64,000 nt of DNA from Huiozyma naganishii CBS 8797 (Eukaryota; Ascomycota; Saccharomycetes; Saccharomycetales; Saccharomycetaceae), in assembly GCF_000348985.1 (NCBI RefSeq), contig NC_035928.1:716221-780220 (forward strand). Direction: 5' to 3'. Shown here piece by piece: positions 23,601 to 34,502 of this stretch (its first letter is position 1; every line of letters starts with the position of its first letter). The notes under the pieces were generated by a model. The model was not told the DNA's origin, did no database searches, and saw only the letters and a program-made list of their open reading frames with translations. Position numbers and translations under genes: made by a program.

Positions 23601-23770
23601 CCCTGTGGATACCCGTGTGTATTTTGGTTGAATTGGTACATCACTTGCGGGTATGTGGGTCTCGGCCCCGAGTTCTCGGCGTCCCGGTTGTTCACCGAAT
23701 CTTGAGTGAAACCCGGGTGGTTCTGGTTGTAACCGTGTTGTGCGTTATTCCTTTTCAATTGGAAATCCAT
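20609..23770 (-). CDS. NAB6: Nab6-like RNA-binding protein with RRM domains
   Basis: 1053 residues (1134 in S. cerevisiae). Nab6 is a poly(A)-RNA binding protein linked to mRNAs of cell-wall factors. An RRM is evident near residues 600-675: the RNP2-like strand TIYIGNIN and the RNP1-like HICFITFIEASAAVQFY. Further RRM-like blocks lie near 160-260 and 690-810 (for example SHCCWVNFMNISSAIRLVED). The N-terminus is rich in Asn, Gln and Pro, and a QQQQ run lies near residue 555. The frame is open 20 codons upstream, but MDFQLKRNNAQHG is chosen as the natural start just before the low-complexity region. Neighbour ATR1 is as in S. cerevisiae. Confidence 0.92.
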   Translation of the reverse strand: MDFQLKRNNAQHGYNQNHPGFTQDSVNNRDAENSGPRPTYPQVMYQFNQNTHGYPQGTVSKQAPLSQQSHPFPQNFAQNFPPNSPMTNGMPTPFDTAYGATLLPSHLLMGSPFVSTPNLPQTNYTAQRKGSHTGMANGTGSMNYYRTDPQIINGLFQIPFEISYKILPKGDDLYRTRSLLLGNIDDMVDLHTFVSKFVQNNSVESVYITKEGQQPEKYGFLLSFLSVQICLNFYNNVLQRLKEFKEQLKASSLELSFVSMRQRPTKVEGKIYRRFAADDGDGMANLHFDMAAQTGATRSIAIEFVDKDVILTRDELLNKKLKFLSEGNNRYILEHIAVFKTQHGTKVFGKNYAIITFLSIPMAMEIMDYLKLNIKQLHLTKFFYVQVTHPPQQSPAASQKKPHANDTESNRDTSPPNSKKDQEFFPNNSMLSLVSSESSTSLADDVDGLVNKLKSIELQESTLKLRVEDYPEPLFEQFSEHSNGIVQSLPVPQTRPIGGPQSSISTPRAFGAFPNDIGSPPASFLPLDLNHSNSVPNLPPGFIPATPSGPMSPQQQQLFLNSQRQQRDHAGGKFAHPITDSLESQMKTSTQVATAMGSDFNNRTIYIGNINPRSRAEDICNVVRGGILQNIKFIEAKHICFITFIEASAAVQFYANAFIDPIVLHGNTLKLGWGTYTGPLPKPIALAVTIGASRNVYISLPEIAFKDKYIKDPKFKIYHESFKLPAKEVLRKDFLHYGSIEQINMLNDSHCCWVNFMNISSAIRLVEDASTKQDHFNQLFDHRYEGLVINYGKDRCGNINRNLVAGKTSKYHKKVKKHTRDVRLSQLEEKRRNQDAERREMVNGTIPEENPFDAFAINTGSAEKKDELSLDSLGISIMEVESASPISPVMGDLEDHTNGSYTDAGIAPLNYTNNSGSSSDIELIINPPNDPNRSVGVLEGDPSTLSPPSDKRKLVALHEVSSPPPPLAPDTISRQYAEASYHNELVTGNDHPDTGYGKAENGRHRQQLPRNARTIPGSDVMAQYLAQLQHSTFMYAANVLGASNEGTEQYDDQ

Positions 23771-24214
23771 GGTGTTATGTAGCGGACACAAAAAAGAAAA
23801 ATATACACCCGCAATTTGCAATGGTTTCAATCCCTATGCAATGCTTGTTACACTCTTGGTATATGAGCCTTCTGGACAGCCAATTTCTCTTTGTCCACCA
23901 CCGTCTGGACCAATACCCAAACACACCAGGTTTTCTTTTTTAGTCTTTTTTTATAGAAATTCGAAAACGGTAAAGTGCGGTGATCATCGCTATAGATACA
24001 TACAGCTACAGACACATACATATACGTATACTTATTTATAGCTGTTTGTTGGTAGCGTTCGTGTTACGTGGCTGTATTTGAAGCTGGATGTAGTTGGGTC
24101 CACGCCAACATTAAATTATCTGAAAATAGCTTCTTTCCGATGTGTTTGCACGTCGAGTTCTAGCGATTACGGTAAGGGAAGTGTCCCTGATCACCGGACT
24201 AGTTATATGAGATA
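23771..24214. other. Intergenic: NAB6 promoter
   Basis: 444 bases upstream of NAB6 and downstream of the broken COS/DUP-type gene. A T-rich stretch lies at 23935-23953 and TA-rich alternating sequence near 24015-24040. No gene or clear factor site was recognised. Confidence 0.5.
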
Positions 24215-24894
24215 TTACGATGGGGCCGCTGCTACCGTTTCTGGGTACTCGGTCCTCCAATACTCGGCTACTGCGTCGTTGAATACATTCAATGATTTGC
24301 GCATATACTTTTCCAGTTCGTAGTTTGATAGGTTTAATGCGAAGGGGATCCCCGCACCCTCTTCATCCGCTTGGCTTGGATTGTTCCCCTTGGCCACTAT
24401 ATGTGACTGAATAACCAACTCTTGAACATCCCGTAGGCTTGTTTCCCGCTGTAAAGACAGTACGGCGTGTTCCAAAGTCCTCTCTCGTACAAAACTTTGT
24501 TCAAGGAGTAAGCAACTGCGTCCCATGTCTTTTGGTCTGCTGACGGCCTTGTGCGGATAACACCAACCATCAAAGCGAGCTGCCCTGTCAGCTCAAAGCA
24601 ATTTCTGAGGTGATATTTAGACGACGTATATATTAGAACCCCGAGAGTCCATACCAGGCAGTAACCTCCACAGATGGTTCCGAACAACTCCCCAGTTTCC
24701 GAGTTGGTCATAAACACATATATGAATATCGATATGTTGATGAAGATGGACACGATCACCCTCCGATGGTGAATTCGTTCGTAGAACCAGTGTGTGAATT
24801 TCGAACGGAAAACGTCTCTTGGGAGGATAATCTCTTGCTGTACGGAGGGATCATCCCATGAGCCCCCGCTGTATCGATCCTCCTTCACTGACAT
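24215..24894 (-). pseudogene. COS/DUP-type membrane protein gene, frameshifted
   Basis: Two overlapping reading frames together look like one DUP240/COS-type protein. The first frame (24894 down to 24397, 165 codons) gives a cytoplasmic head, two membrane segments (VIVSIFINISIFIYVFM; ICGGYCLVWTLGVLIY) and the family block TWDAVAYSLNKVLYERGLWN, then stops at a TAG. The second frame continues to 24215 and carries the family's C-terminal end, LSNYELEKYMRKSLNVFNDA followed by EYWRTEYPE. The change needs a -1 shift (or a missing base) near 24397-24415, and no known yeast +1 slippery heptamer is there. The family traffics and remodels membrane proteins in S. cerevisiae (Cos proteins, Mst27). No counterpart stands at this position in S. 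cerevisiae. A sequencing error is the main alternative to a pseudogene. Confidence 0.6.
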
Positions 24895-26921
<2,027 letters not shown>

Positions 26922-27204
26922 ATAGCTTGCTCTTGTTTCAAGGACTCCCTTTCATCAAGTATATAGAAGCAACAAGTAAGACATATAACGCCAACTCCGT
27001 CTGGTAAATTCCTTTACATTAAGATCTTTAGCCAGTTATTTAATATCAATGACAAAATGAAATATATCAGCGGTAGTCTGAAATGACCACTCATTGTGAA
27101 AGAAATTGATTCCAAAGGGAAATACTAAGTATAGGTCAAACAAAAATATAAACGTATACAATATTGAAAGCACATGGAGTCCTAATTCAATACATTTGCC
27201 AAAC

Positions 27205-28605
27205 TTATAGCGGGAGAGAGATATCGCACATCATAGCGAGATGGTCGCTTGGATACTCATTTTCGTGTGGTTCTGTATGATCGCACATTTCCTCTTTCAA
27301 GGGCATTCGTAAGTACCCGTTTATCTTTATCCCGGTCTGCCTCTCCAATGCTTGTAAATCTGAAATCTTGGTCGCGTTCTCAGACCATTCGGTAATTAAA
27401 AATATATAGTCCAATAGTCCGGACCAATGTAATGCGCGGTGAGATAACTGTGGCTCTTGATTGACACTCGTACTGTACTTATTTGAGTTTTCAGGATGGA
27501 CCAAATGGTAGCCAATACCGTAGAGGGAAACACCTTGTAACGGGATGCAGTTATGCAAGTTTTGTAAATGTTGAACTCTTTCCACTTGTTCGGGCATCGC
27601 ATCGTACGTATAAGGTCTTGGATCCTGCGGACGGTTAGTTTCATCTTCGACACTCTCTTGATCCGATGGTTCTCGTACCATTGAGTCCTCATCGTCTTCT
27701 AAGATACTATTTCGGCGTTTTGAGTAACGATACGAGAGACTACACTCGATAATGCTTTTGGCCCGGCCCTTAAGCTGGACTGGTTTATCTGTCAGAGACA
27801 GGTACGGTGCGTCGCACGGTTGGGAATTGAAATCACCGGTGAAGAAAGTGTAGCAACGTTGGCCCCTGGGACAGTGCGCGTCTGTCACTTTCTTTATGAA
27901 TTTGTTCAATTCGCTCAGTATCACGAACAGTTGCCTTGTTCGCTCGAAAGTTCCAAACAGGTGCCAAAACAAATGAGTTGTGGAGAAAATGATGGGTCTT
28001 GACGTCTTGTGGTGTTTCAGGCGGAGTGCGACGGCCAGGGCCACAGTGCGAGTTCCTGTTGTTGCTGCGATATCGTCGCCCGCGACGTAGTCATCGAGAC
28101 ACAGGGGCAATTTATCCAGAGGAGTATCTTCAAACATTGATGTCTTCCAAACAATGGCCACGCCATGGACTTTCCCCGGGAAATTGAAGAACCCGCCCTT
28201 GTACCCTAACCGATCGAACTCCTCCACCCAAAACTTGTCCCACTGGATTCTATCCGTCTCTTGCAGGCACACTACGTCCGCGTCGTAGTATTCCAATTCT
28301 TGGATCAGCACCTGCGATCTTCTGTGCCATTTGATGGCATCTTTAGCATCAGGGAAAGTAGTTCTTCTGATCAGCGTCTGTGCAAGTGTATTGTACGTCA
28401 TAATTTTCACCCGCACATAACCATCTCGACAAGGTACACCCCCGACGTACGGCACCTCCAGTAAAGGCCGCTTGATAAAAATTTCCCGAGCAACATCTGC
28501 CCGTTCTGCCTTCTCTCTTTCACGTTTCTCTCGCCTCAACGCCCTTATTCTTTCAATATACTCCGGTGTGATTTCACTTCTGGGTAGCTTGGTCTTCTGC
28601 ACCAT
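27205..28605 (-). CDS. Ngl2/Ngl3-type endonuclease-exonuclease-phosphatase family nuclease
   Basis: 466 residues (NGL2 515, NGL3 505 in S. cerevisiae). It has the Ccr4-like EEP nuclease fold. Ngl2 trims the 3' end of 5.8S rRNA and Ngl3 is a poly(A) 3' exonuclease. Catalytic motifs are in order: MTYNTLAQTL (Asn), CLQETDR (metal-binding Glu), FFTGDFNSQPCDAPYLSL (Asp, Asn) and the C-terminal PSDHLAMMCDISL (Asp, His). Basic head: RRKRE-type repeats before residue 45. It is divergent from MRPL33 as NGL2 is in S. cerevisiae, but it also lies between NAB6 and YML119W, where S. cerevisiae has NGL3. It may therefore be the single descendant of the ancestral gene. Confidence 0.93.
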   Translation of the reverse strand: MVQKTKLPRSEITPEYIERIRALRREKREREKAERADVAREIFIKRPLLEVPYVGGVPCRDGYVRVKIMTYNTLAQTLIRRTTFPDAKDAIKWHRRSQVLIQELEYYDADVVCLQETDRIQWDKFWVEEFDRLGYKGGFFNFPGKVHGVAIVWKTSMFEDTPLDKLPLCLDDYVAGDDIAATTGTRTVALAVALRLKHHKTSRPIIFSTTHLFWHLFGTFERTRQLFVILSELNKFIKKVTDAHCPRGQRCYTFFTGDFNSQPCDAPYLSLTDKPVQLKGRAKSIIECSLSYRYSKRRNSILEDDEDSMVREPSDQESVEDETNRPQDPRPYTYDAMPEQVERVQHLQNLHNCIPLQGVSLYGIGYHLVHPENSNKYSTSVNQEPQLSHRALHWSGLLDYIFLITEWSENATKISDLQALERQTGIKINGYLRMPLKEEMCDHTEPHENEYPSDHLAMMCDISLPL

Positions 28606-28830
28606 ACCGTGACCAAATTAAATATTTACAGGAGGGCTGGTAGAAAGCAGCTAGCGATATATTCTACTGTTCGTGTTCTTTCTTGACTACTCTCCTACGA
28701 CTACTTCATCCATTGGCAACGGCCCTTTATAAAAACTGAGAACTTACTGAACAAAATTTAAAAGACCTTCAAAGAGGTGGCTTCAACGAAGAGCAGCCCC
28801 AGTTCACAGGGACAGACAGCGGCAGCAGCG

Positions 28831-29085
28831 ATGGTCTTTTACAAAGTGACTCTAGCGCGGTCCCTGATCGGGATGCCGAGGGCCACGCGGCAGATCGTGA
28901 AGACTCTTGGGTTGGGCAAGAGGGGGTCCACGGTATACAAACGGGCGACGCCCGCGATAGCAGGGTCGCTGCTAAAGGTGAAGGAGCTTATCACCGTCGA
29001 GGTGTCGCCGCAGAAGGTCAGCAAGGGGGAGATGAGACTTGCGAGGAAGTCCAACCCGGGCTACGTTGTCGAAGCTCAGAGCTAG
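28831..29085 (+). CDS. MRPL33: Mitochondrial large-subunit ribosomal protein uL30m
   Basis: 84 residues (86 in S. cerevisiae Mrpl33). It is the bacterial L30 homologue in the mitochondrial 54S subunit. The start [19 protein letters not shown] is the family start; the open frame extends upstream only without an ATG. The L30 signature is visible as [20 protein letters not shown], with the second beta strand at [11 protein letters not shown]. Codons are GC-rich at third positions compared with neighbours. In S. cerevisiae the gene is YMR286W, beside NGL2; here it is inserted in the YML118-YML119 interval. Confidence 0.95.
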   Translation: MVFYKVTLARSLIGMPRATRQIVKTLGLGKRGSTVYKRATPAIAGSLLKVKELITVEVSPQKVSKGEMRLARKSNPGYVVEAQS

Positions 29086-29255
29086 AGGCGTGATGCCCAG
29101 CAACGCTAATACATTCTTATAGCTTTCGGGAGCAGTGCGAGAGGGTATACATAGCTATCCGCATTGCGTATGCGTTTGCAACCCAGTCATGTATATACAT
29201 TTATATATAGTAGGTATCGGAATTGAGAGCCCATTCGATGCAACGTATTATGTGG

Positions 29256-30209
29256 TTAGAACGAGTCGTTGGTTATTTCAGCTGGGAGGATGTTTCGCGG
29301 GACTTGTCTGCCCGTAGGAGATGGGTCCTCATCGTCATCCTCATCGGGAGCTATACTGAAGGAATCGACCATACGGAATATATCGCTTCTGTCCATGGCT
29401 TTGCCGTCGAAACTGAGATCGAAGCTGTCGTTGTGGCCCCCTCCGCTGGCCACTTGGTCCACTGGTCTCTTTGACCCAGTGACATTCTTCTCCTCCACTT
29501 GTCGCGGTTCGACAGTTTCTGTAGGTCGGTCTGCCCCCTTGACTAGTTCCATGTTTTGCAAGTCCGATAGAGTGTAAACGGGCCTCTTCCCAGCAAAGAG
29601 CAGCAACGGTTCGCCCCGTATAGAGCTTGTTTTGCTCACAAACAAAGAATTGAGAGCCGTGGTACGCTGCTTCGTGTGGCGTTCCAACGGTCTCAGCAAC
29701 TTGACGCAGTTTCCGCTGTTGCCCGGTTTCGACTGCCGCTTGACAGAGGCAACGAGAGGTCTTAACTTCCCATCGGCGCCCCTTAACCTGTCTAGCTGCA
29801 CGATATCCTCTGTAAAGTATCTGTTTAGAATACACGCTAAGTCACCGGAGCTGGATGGAACCGTAGGTGCAGATACTGCCGCCGTAGCTTCTTTAACCTG
29901 TCGCCGTGGCTGCCTCACAGTAGGATACGTTGTGTAGTTAGGTTGGTTTGCAGCGTGGTACACCGATGGATGGTTCATCGACTGATTGACCACAGGGTAC
30001 AGAGTCTGGTTGTTCGCAGTGTGGTACAGTGTCGGATGGTAATTCTGGTACGCTCCGCCGACATTGTAGTTCTTTGTTCCGGGGACTACCCCGGCTGCTA
30101 CATAACCACCACCACCACCAGCCTGCCTTAACCCAGCATCCCTCCTGTTCGGGAGACCGTAGCCCTCCCCCTGCACTGACGACTTATTATTCAGCGTTCT
30201 CTTGTACAT
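29256..30209 (-). CDS. YML119W-like protein of unknown function
   Basis: 317 residues (S. cerevisiae YML119W has 357). Assignment is mostly positional: it lies between the NGL gene and NDI1, in the expected orientation. The N-terminal third is low in complexity, with Gly, Tyr and Asn and imperfect repeats of the type YHxANxQxxY (residues 50-95). A basic, more constrained middle follows (CILNRYFTEDIVQLDRLRG; KPGNSGNCVKLLRPLERHTK; SLFVSKTSSIRGEPLLLFAGKR). The C-terminus is acidic with the run APDEDDDEDPSPTGR. No catalytic or membrane segment is visible. A regulatory or scaffold role linked to the cell cycle is possible but not shown. Confidence 0.7.
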   Translation of the reverse strand: MYKRTLNNKSSVQGEGYGLPNRRDAGLRQAGGGGGYVAAGVVPGTKNYNVGGAYQNYHPTLYHTANNQTLYPVVNQSMNHPSVYHAANQPNYTTYPTVRQPRRQVKEATAAVSAPTVPSSSGDLACILNRYFTEDIVQLDRLRGADGKLRPLVASVKRQSKPGNSGNCVKLLRPLERHTKQRTTALNSLFVSKTSSIRGEPLLLFAGKRPVYTLSDLQNMELVKGADRPTETVEPRQVEEKNVTGSKRPVDQVASGGGHNDSFDLSFDGKAMDRSDIFRMVDSFSIAPDEDDDEDPSPTGRQVPRNILPAEITNDSF

Positions 30210-30910
30210 AACCAGATGAGCTCTACCTTCAGTACAAACAGCACTCTGTTACCAGTCAACCCCCTGGTAATCTGAACCTAGCAGCACTCCTGAAGTCGTC
30301 CAGCTCTCCACTCAATGGCTCCATCCATCTCTCCATCTATGTGTGTGTGTACAGCCTCTGTTTAAATTCAAAAGTGCACTGTTTTGCAGTTTCCGGATTC
30401 GGACGCACCGATGAGCCCGCCACGAGGGACCGGGGGACCAGGGTATGGGCCCTCCAGCGGCCCATGGCACCGCCAACACGATAGGGACAGCACCCCCCAC
30501 AGCACGTCAATTGACCCTGCCGCGTCCCGACCGCCCCGCTCTATCCAACAACCTTCACACCGATACAATCCTCGCAACACTCCGAAGCACGTTTGAAGGT
30601 ACACTCGCGCACACAAGGCAACAGGTACAGGATCGACACACACACCCGAGGGACCCATGCAGAGTCCACTGGGTCCAACAGGTCCAGCGGTTCCAACGGT
30701 CTCGGCACCGCTGCCCTCCTATAGTGTGTGCGTGTCCCCATTCTCCACTCTGATTGGTCAGTTTGCATCCCCTCAATAATGCCTCGAGGCCTCGAGACTA
30801 TAAAATAAGCGCAACGTCTGGGGGGATCGCCAGAAGGTGCTTGGCAATTGGCAGTTGGTCGTTTGGCCGTTTCGGAGTACGTGACAGTCTCTGCTTTTAA
30901 CCATTATACT
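30210..30910. other. Divergent YML119W/NDI1 promoter region
   Basis: 701 bases with a GC-rich block at 30400-30740 and no supported gene. Close to NDI1 lie a HAP box, the palindrome CTCGAGGCCTCGAG (30783-30796) and TATAAAAT (30799-30806, about 105 bases before the start). Confidence 0.55.
30751..30758 (+). promoter_or_regulatory. HAP2/3/4/5-type CCAAT box before NDI1
   Basis: TGATTGGT, a perfect match to the inverse HAP consensus TNATTGGT, stands 153 bases before the NDI1 start and about 40 bases before the TATA-like sequence. Respiratory genes are classical targets of the HAP complex. Confidence 0.6.
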
Positions 30911-32611
30911 ATGCTTAACGGTGCCTCTACTGTGGCGCGTGCTGCACGCACCGCACGCTGTACCACTACGTTTATTTTACTTGGGAAAGGTTCCCCCCAG
31001 TTTATAAGGCTCGCCTCAACAGTTGCGAAACCTGCAAGTGAACCCCCCAAGAAGGTTATTGCGGGGGCAAGCGCAAGTGCAAGTGCAAACGCAGGACAGA
31101 AGAGTGTCTCTGGTAAACCCTTGCAAAATTCGAAAGTGACTGCCGTGGATGCACATGGGACAGGCCCCTCATCTTTCAAGACGGTGATCACCATAGGGAC
31201 ACAGCACCAGGATAATAAACCCAACGTCGTTATTTTGGGGGCCGGATGGGGGGCCATCTCGTTTTTGAAACATATAGACACCAAAAAATATAACGTCTCG
31301 ATCATCTCCCCCAGAAATTACTTCCTATTCACTCCGTTGCTACCGTCCACACCAGTGGGGACCGTCGATGAGAAATCAATCATTGAACCAGTGGTCAATT
31401 TTGCCTTGAAGAAAAAGGGCAGCGTCAGTTACTACGAGGCTGAGGCAAAACAGATTAACCCAGAACGTAACACTGTGTCCATCGAAAACGTCTCCTGGGC
31501 GGCCCAGTTGTCCAAGGACGATTTACCCAACGTGAATCTCGGGATCCAGAAGGGCGACCCCTTGGAGATAAAGTACGATTACTTGATATCTGCAGTGGGT
31601 GCAGAACCAAACACTTTTGGAGTCCCAGGGGTCGAGGAATACGGCCATTTTCTTAAGGAGATCCCAGACTCCCTTGCGATTAGGAAAGTGTTCGCCAAAA
31701 ACATGGAAAGAGCGAACTTCTTACCCGAGGGTGACCCAGAGAGGAAAAGACTGCTCTCCATCGTCGTCGTGGGTGGTGGTCCCACTGGTGTAGAGACGGC
31801 AGGTGAATTGCAAGATTATGTCACGCAGGAACTACAGAAGTTTCTACCGTCGTTGGCAAAGGAGGTCCAGATCCATTTAGTAGAGGCTTTACCCATCGTT
31901 CTAAACATGTTTGAGAAGAAATTGTCCTCGTACGCTCAGGAAGTGCTAGAGAAAACATCTATCAAATTGCACCTTAGAACCGCAGTGTCCAAAGTAGAGG
32001 AGAAACACCTTACAGCAAAGACGAAACACGCAGATGGAACAGTCACCGAGCAACAGATCCCATACGGTACTCTGATCTGGGCCACGGGGAATAAAATGAG
32101 AGCCATCGCAAAAGATTTGACTACAAAGATACCAGAACAGAAGAACTCGACGAGGGCATTGACCGTCAATCCATTCTTGCTAGTGAAGGGATCAAATAAC
32201 ATCTTTGCCGTCGGGGACAACGCGTTCATTGGGTTGCCACCAACGGCACAAGTCGCCCACCAAGAGGCAGAGTACTTGTGCAAAGTGTTTGACAAGATGG
32301 CACGCATACCGGACTTCCACCAGACTTTAAAGAACCGAACGGATAAAGTGGACCTGTTATTCGAGGAGAACAAATTCAAACCTTTCAAGTACATACATTA
32401 CGGTGCGTTGGCGTACCTTGGTGCCGAGAAGGCTATTGCGAATATCACATACGGCAAGCGCAACCTGTACACTGGGGGTGGTATCTTCACTTTCTACGTA
32501 TGGAGACTCGTCTACTTGTCCATGCTGTTATCTGCAAGAACAAGATTCAAAGTCATCATTGACTGGATGAAAATCACTTTCTTCAAGAGAGATTTCTTCA
32601 AGGGATTGTGA
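30911..32611 (+). CDS. NDI1: Ndi1, internal NADH:ubiquinone oxidoreductase of mitochondria
   Basis: 566 residues (513 in S. cerevisiae). It is the single-subunit, rotenone-insensitive type II NADH dehydrogenase on the matrix side of the inner membrane, replacing complex I in these yeasts. The N-terminus [20 protein letters not shown] is a presequence. An Ala/Ser repeat (ASASASANA, about 60-70) lengthens the head beyond the S. cerevisiae form. Two dinucleotide folds are visible: [17 protein letters not shown] for FAD (near 107) and [18 protein letters not shown] for NADH (near 285). The quinone-side signature [10 protein letters not shown] and the C-terminal amphipathic anchor ([18 protein letters not shown]) are present. 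The start is the first ATG; the open frame before it has none suitable. Confidence 0.96.
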   Translation: MLNGASTVARAARTARCTTTFILLGKGSPQFIRLASTVAKPASEPPKKVIAGASASASANAGQKSVSGKPLQNSKVTAVDAHGTGPSSFKTVITIGTQHQDNKPNVVILGAGWGAISFLKHIDTKKYNVSIISPRNYFLFTPLLPSTPVGTVDEKSIIEPVVNFALKKKGSVSYYEAEAKQINPERNTVSIENVSWAAQLSKDDLPNVNLGIQKGDPLEIKYDYLISAVGAEPNTFGVPGVEEYGHFLKEIPDSLAIRKVFAKNMERANFLPEGDPERKRLLSIVVVGGGPTGVETAGELQDYVTQELQKFLPSLAKEVQIHLVEALPIVLNMFEKKLSSYAQEVLEKTSIKLHLRTAVSKVEEKHLTAKTKHADGTVTEQQIPYGTLIWATGNKMRAIAKDLTTKIPEQKNSTRALTVNPFLLVKGSNNIFAVGDNAFIGLPPTAQVAHQEAEYLCKVFDKMARIPDFHQTLKNRTDKVDLLFEENKFKPFKYIHYGALAYLGAEKAIANITYGKRNLYTGGGIFTFYVWRLVYLSMLLSARTRFKVIIDWMKITFFKRDFFKGL

Positions 32612-32797
32612 AGAAATTTAAAGAAACAGGTATCTATTGACATCTAGTCCAGCTTGTCCAAATTTATGAATCATTGTTATTATTTATTCCGTATACTATA
32701 TCGAATCCTTGTTATTTATTGACATTCTGTGACTTCCCCATAACGCCGCCACTACAGATGACGGGGACCGCACCACACAGAGTCATCGGAATCCCGT

Positions 32798-33790
32798 TCA
32801 TTGGAAGGCACCCCTTACTTTGCTAATGTTATCCAGCACCAGCTGCTGCGGTTGCTCGCTGTCCCTAAGCACGATAAAGCATACCATGTTGTCCGTCAAA
32901 TCGCTGACGTATATCGAGTCGTTCAGCACCAACGTTTTAAACCCGCTTTTCAACTTCGTGCAACTCTGCTTGTAGTTCTTCATTATATTCGAGATCTTTT
33001 CAAACCTCTTCGGGTCCCTGCTTGGTTTCCCCCTGTTTGCAGTGACGTTTGTATTTGTCCCTGAGGGTGTTGGAGTAGTCGATACAGTGGCGGGTTCAAT
33101 CTGTGTCCCCTCACCAGGTGTTTCCGTAGAGCAAATCACCAAAAACGTCGTCTTTTCGAACAGGATAATCTCGTAGGCGTCCACTATATTTTTGAACTTG
33201 ACCAAGTTGCTCTGATGAATGGACATATTGGGGATAAGCGAGCACACTATTTGGGACCAAGCCCTGTACAAGCTCTCATCCCATATAGACGTCGGGAACC
33301 CAACGAGGTCTGGGAACCCGTACTCCGCGGACGTCTCCTGTAACTTGTCCATCATAATCTTGAACAGTTCCTCCCTCTTGTCCAACTGTACAAGGTCCAT
33401 CTTGTGAAGGAGCACGAATATCTTCGCCTGAGGGGAGTACTTCTTGAGCAGTTTCAGCGAGCGCATGAAGATCTCGATATCCTTCATCACCTCTGTGGAC
33501 TCGACGTCGAACACGTGGATGAGCACCTGCACCATTTGGAAGATATGGTCCTTCTGCTTCGTGAAGTAGTTCTCCATGAACACATCTTGCCCACCACAGT
33601 CCCACAGATTGAGCGTCATGTTCCCCAAAAAGCGCAGATGCGAGTGCTCGACGTCGATGGTCGCCCCAAGCCGCCTCGTATCAAACGCACTGTAGTTCGA
33701 GAAGATTATGGACCGCATCGAGGACTTCCCGGACCCAGACCGGCCCATCAGCAGCAGTTTCTTCCTATTGTTGTTCTGTGTGGCAGACAT
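32798..33790 (-). CDS. GTR1: Gtr1, RagA-type GTPase of TORC1 signalling
   Basis: 330 residues (310 in S. cerevisiae). Gtr1 pairs with Gtr2 on the vacuole membrane in the EGO complex and relays amino-acid sufficiency to TORC1. The P-loop is GRSGSGKSSMRS (near 16-27), switch II is LWDCGGQDVFMENYF, and the base-recognition motif is HKMD. A Thr/Pro-rich insertion (about 245-270) makes the protein longer. Although the frame is open for 124 further codons, MSATQNNNRKKLLLMG is clearly the start. Its upstream region is shared with PHO84, as in S. cerevisiae where the two genes are also divergent. Confidence 0.96.
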   Translation of the reverse strand: MSATQNNNRKKLLLMGRSGSGKSSMRSIIFSNYSAFDTRRLGATIDVEHSHLRFLGNMTLNLWDCGGQDVFMENYFTKQKDHIFQMVQVLIHVFDVESTEVMKDIEIFMRSLKLLKKYSPQAKIFVLLHKMDLVQLDKREELFKIMMDKLQETSAEYGFPDLVGFPTSIWDESLYRAWSQIVCSLIPNMSIHQSNLVKFKNIVDAYEIILFEKTTFLVICSTETPGEGTQIEPATVSTTPTPSGTNTNVTANRGKPSRDPKRFEKISNIMKNYKQSCTKLKSGFKTLVLNDSIYVSDLTDNMVCFIVLRDSEQPQQLVLDNISKVRGAFQ

Positions 33791-34502
33791 TCTCGCAGCA
33801 GAACCCTGTGACACACGGCCCCACGTCAACCAGAACACATCGAACAGTTGCCAAGAGCCATGCCATGGGGCCCTCTTTATCTCTTGTACGTCTCTGCACC
33901 GTCGGCGACAGCACCTAATACCAAAAGGGGAAACCATTTCCCGAAATAAAATCCACTGCCCAAAAGGGGAAATACCACCCAGAAGCGGAAGTATAATACC
34001 AAAAACAGACAACAACTCAAAAGAGGAAACTGAATTACCCGATGCGGCACCCACGTGCAGTGTGTCCCAAAGGGGAAAGAGCACAGTCTGGCGACGCACG
34101 TTTTCTGCGAAACGGGCCAATTTCCCGGGCTCCACGTGGAGCGCGATGAGCCCCATGCACAACGTATTGGTTGGTTGGTGAGAAGGTCAACGCAAGACAA
34201 ACGTCTGGGCGAGTGGGAGTGGGAGTGCCCACGGGTGTCCGGCCCCTGTTTGATGATAGGGCGGCCGGAACAAGCCCACGGGGACGTCTTGCGTTGCATA
34301 TAAATATCGAGCAGGATGTCGAAAGTCAATGTCTGGTTTGTCTGCATCTTGTGTCTCTTCCCCTTCTGTCTTGCTCAAATATAAACAGCAAATAAAACAC
34401 CGCACTCTACCAGTAATTCACAGTATTACCACTACTGAGAACTTCACAGACACATTTCTATTTATACAGTATCTCTAAGCTTAGTTCAAGACACAGAGGA
34501 AT
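33791..34502. promoter_or_regulatory. Divergent GTR1/PHO84 promoter
   Basis: 712 bases. The GTR1 half has four CC-N6-GG-AA boxes: CCAAAAGGGGAAA at 33921 and 33960, CCAGAAGCGGAA at 33979 and CCCAAAGGGGAAA at 34066. The PHO84 half has Pho4-type sites and a TATA element (ATATAAAT, 34298-34305). The boxes resemble Mcm1 (CC-N6-GG) sites, but factor identity is a guess. YML122C is not present. Confidence 0.6.
34052..34138. promoter_or_regulatory. Pho4-type sites upstream of PHO84
   Basis: CACGTG at 34052-34057 and 34133-34138, with CACGTT at 34097-34102 between them. These are the high- and lower-affinity cores of the bHLH factor Pho4, which induces PHO84 when phosphate is scarce. They lie 365-450 bases before the PHO84 start, similar in design to the S. 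cerevisiae promoter. Cbf1 recognises the same core. Confidence 0.8.

Noticed and set aside
24395..24420. Programmed ribosomal frameshift in the COS/DUP-type gene
   Set aside because: Known yeast sites (CUU-AGG-C and CUU-AGU-U type, or UGA-C antizyme type) cause +1 shifts; here a -1 change is needed and no X-XXY-YYZ site is visible.
33791..34162. N-terminal extension of Gtr1 by 124 residues (open frame)
   Set aside because: The extension is rich in Cys, Trp and Arg, crosses the CC-N6-GG boxes and lies outside the known Gtr1 length; the family start is at 33790.
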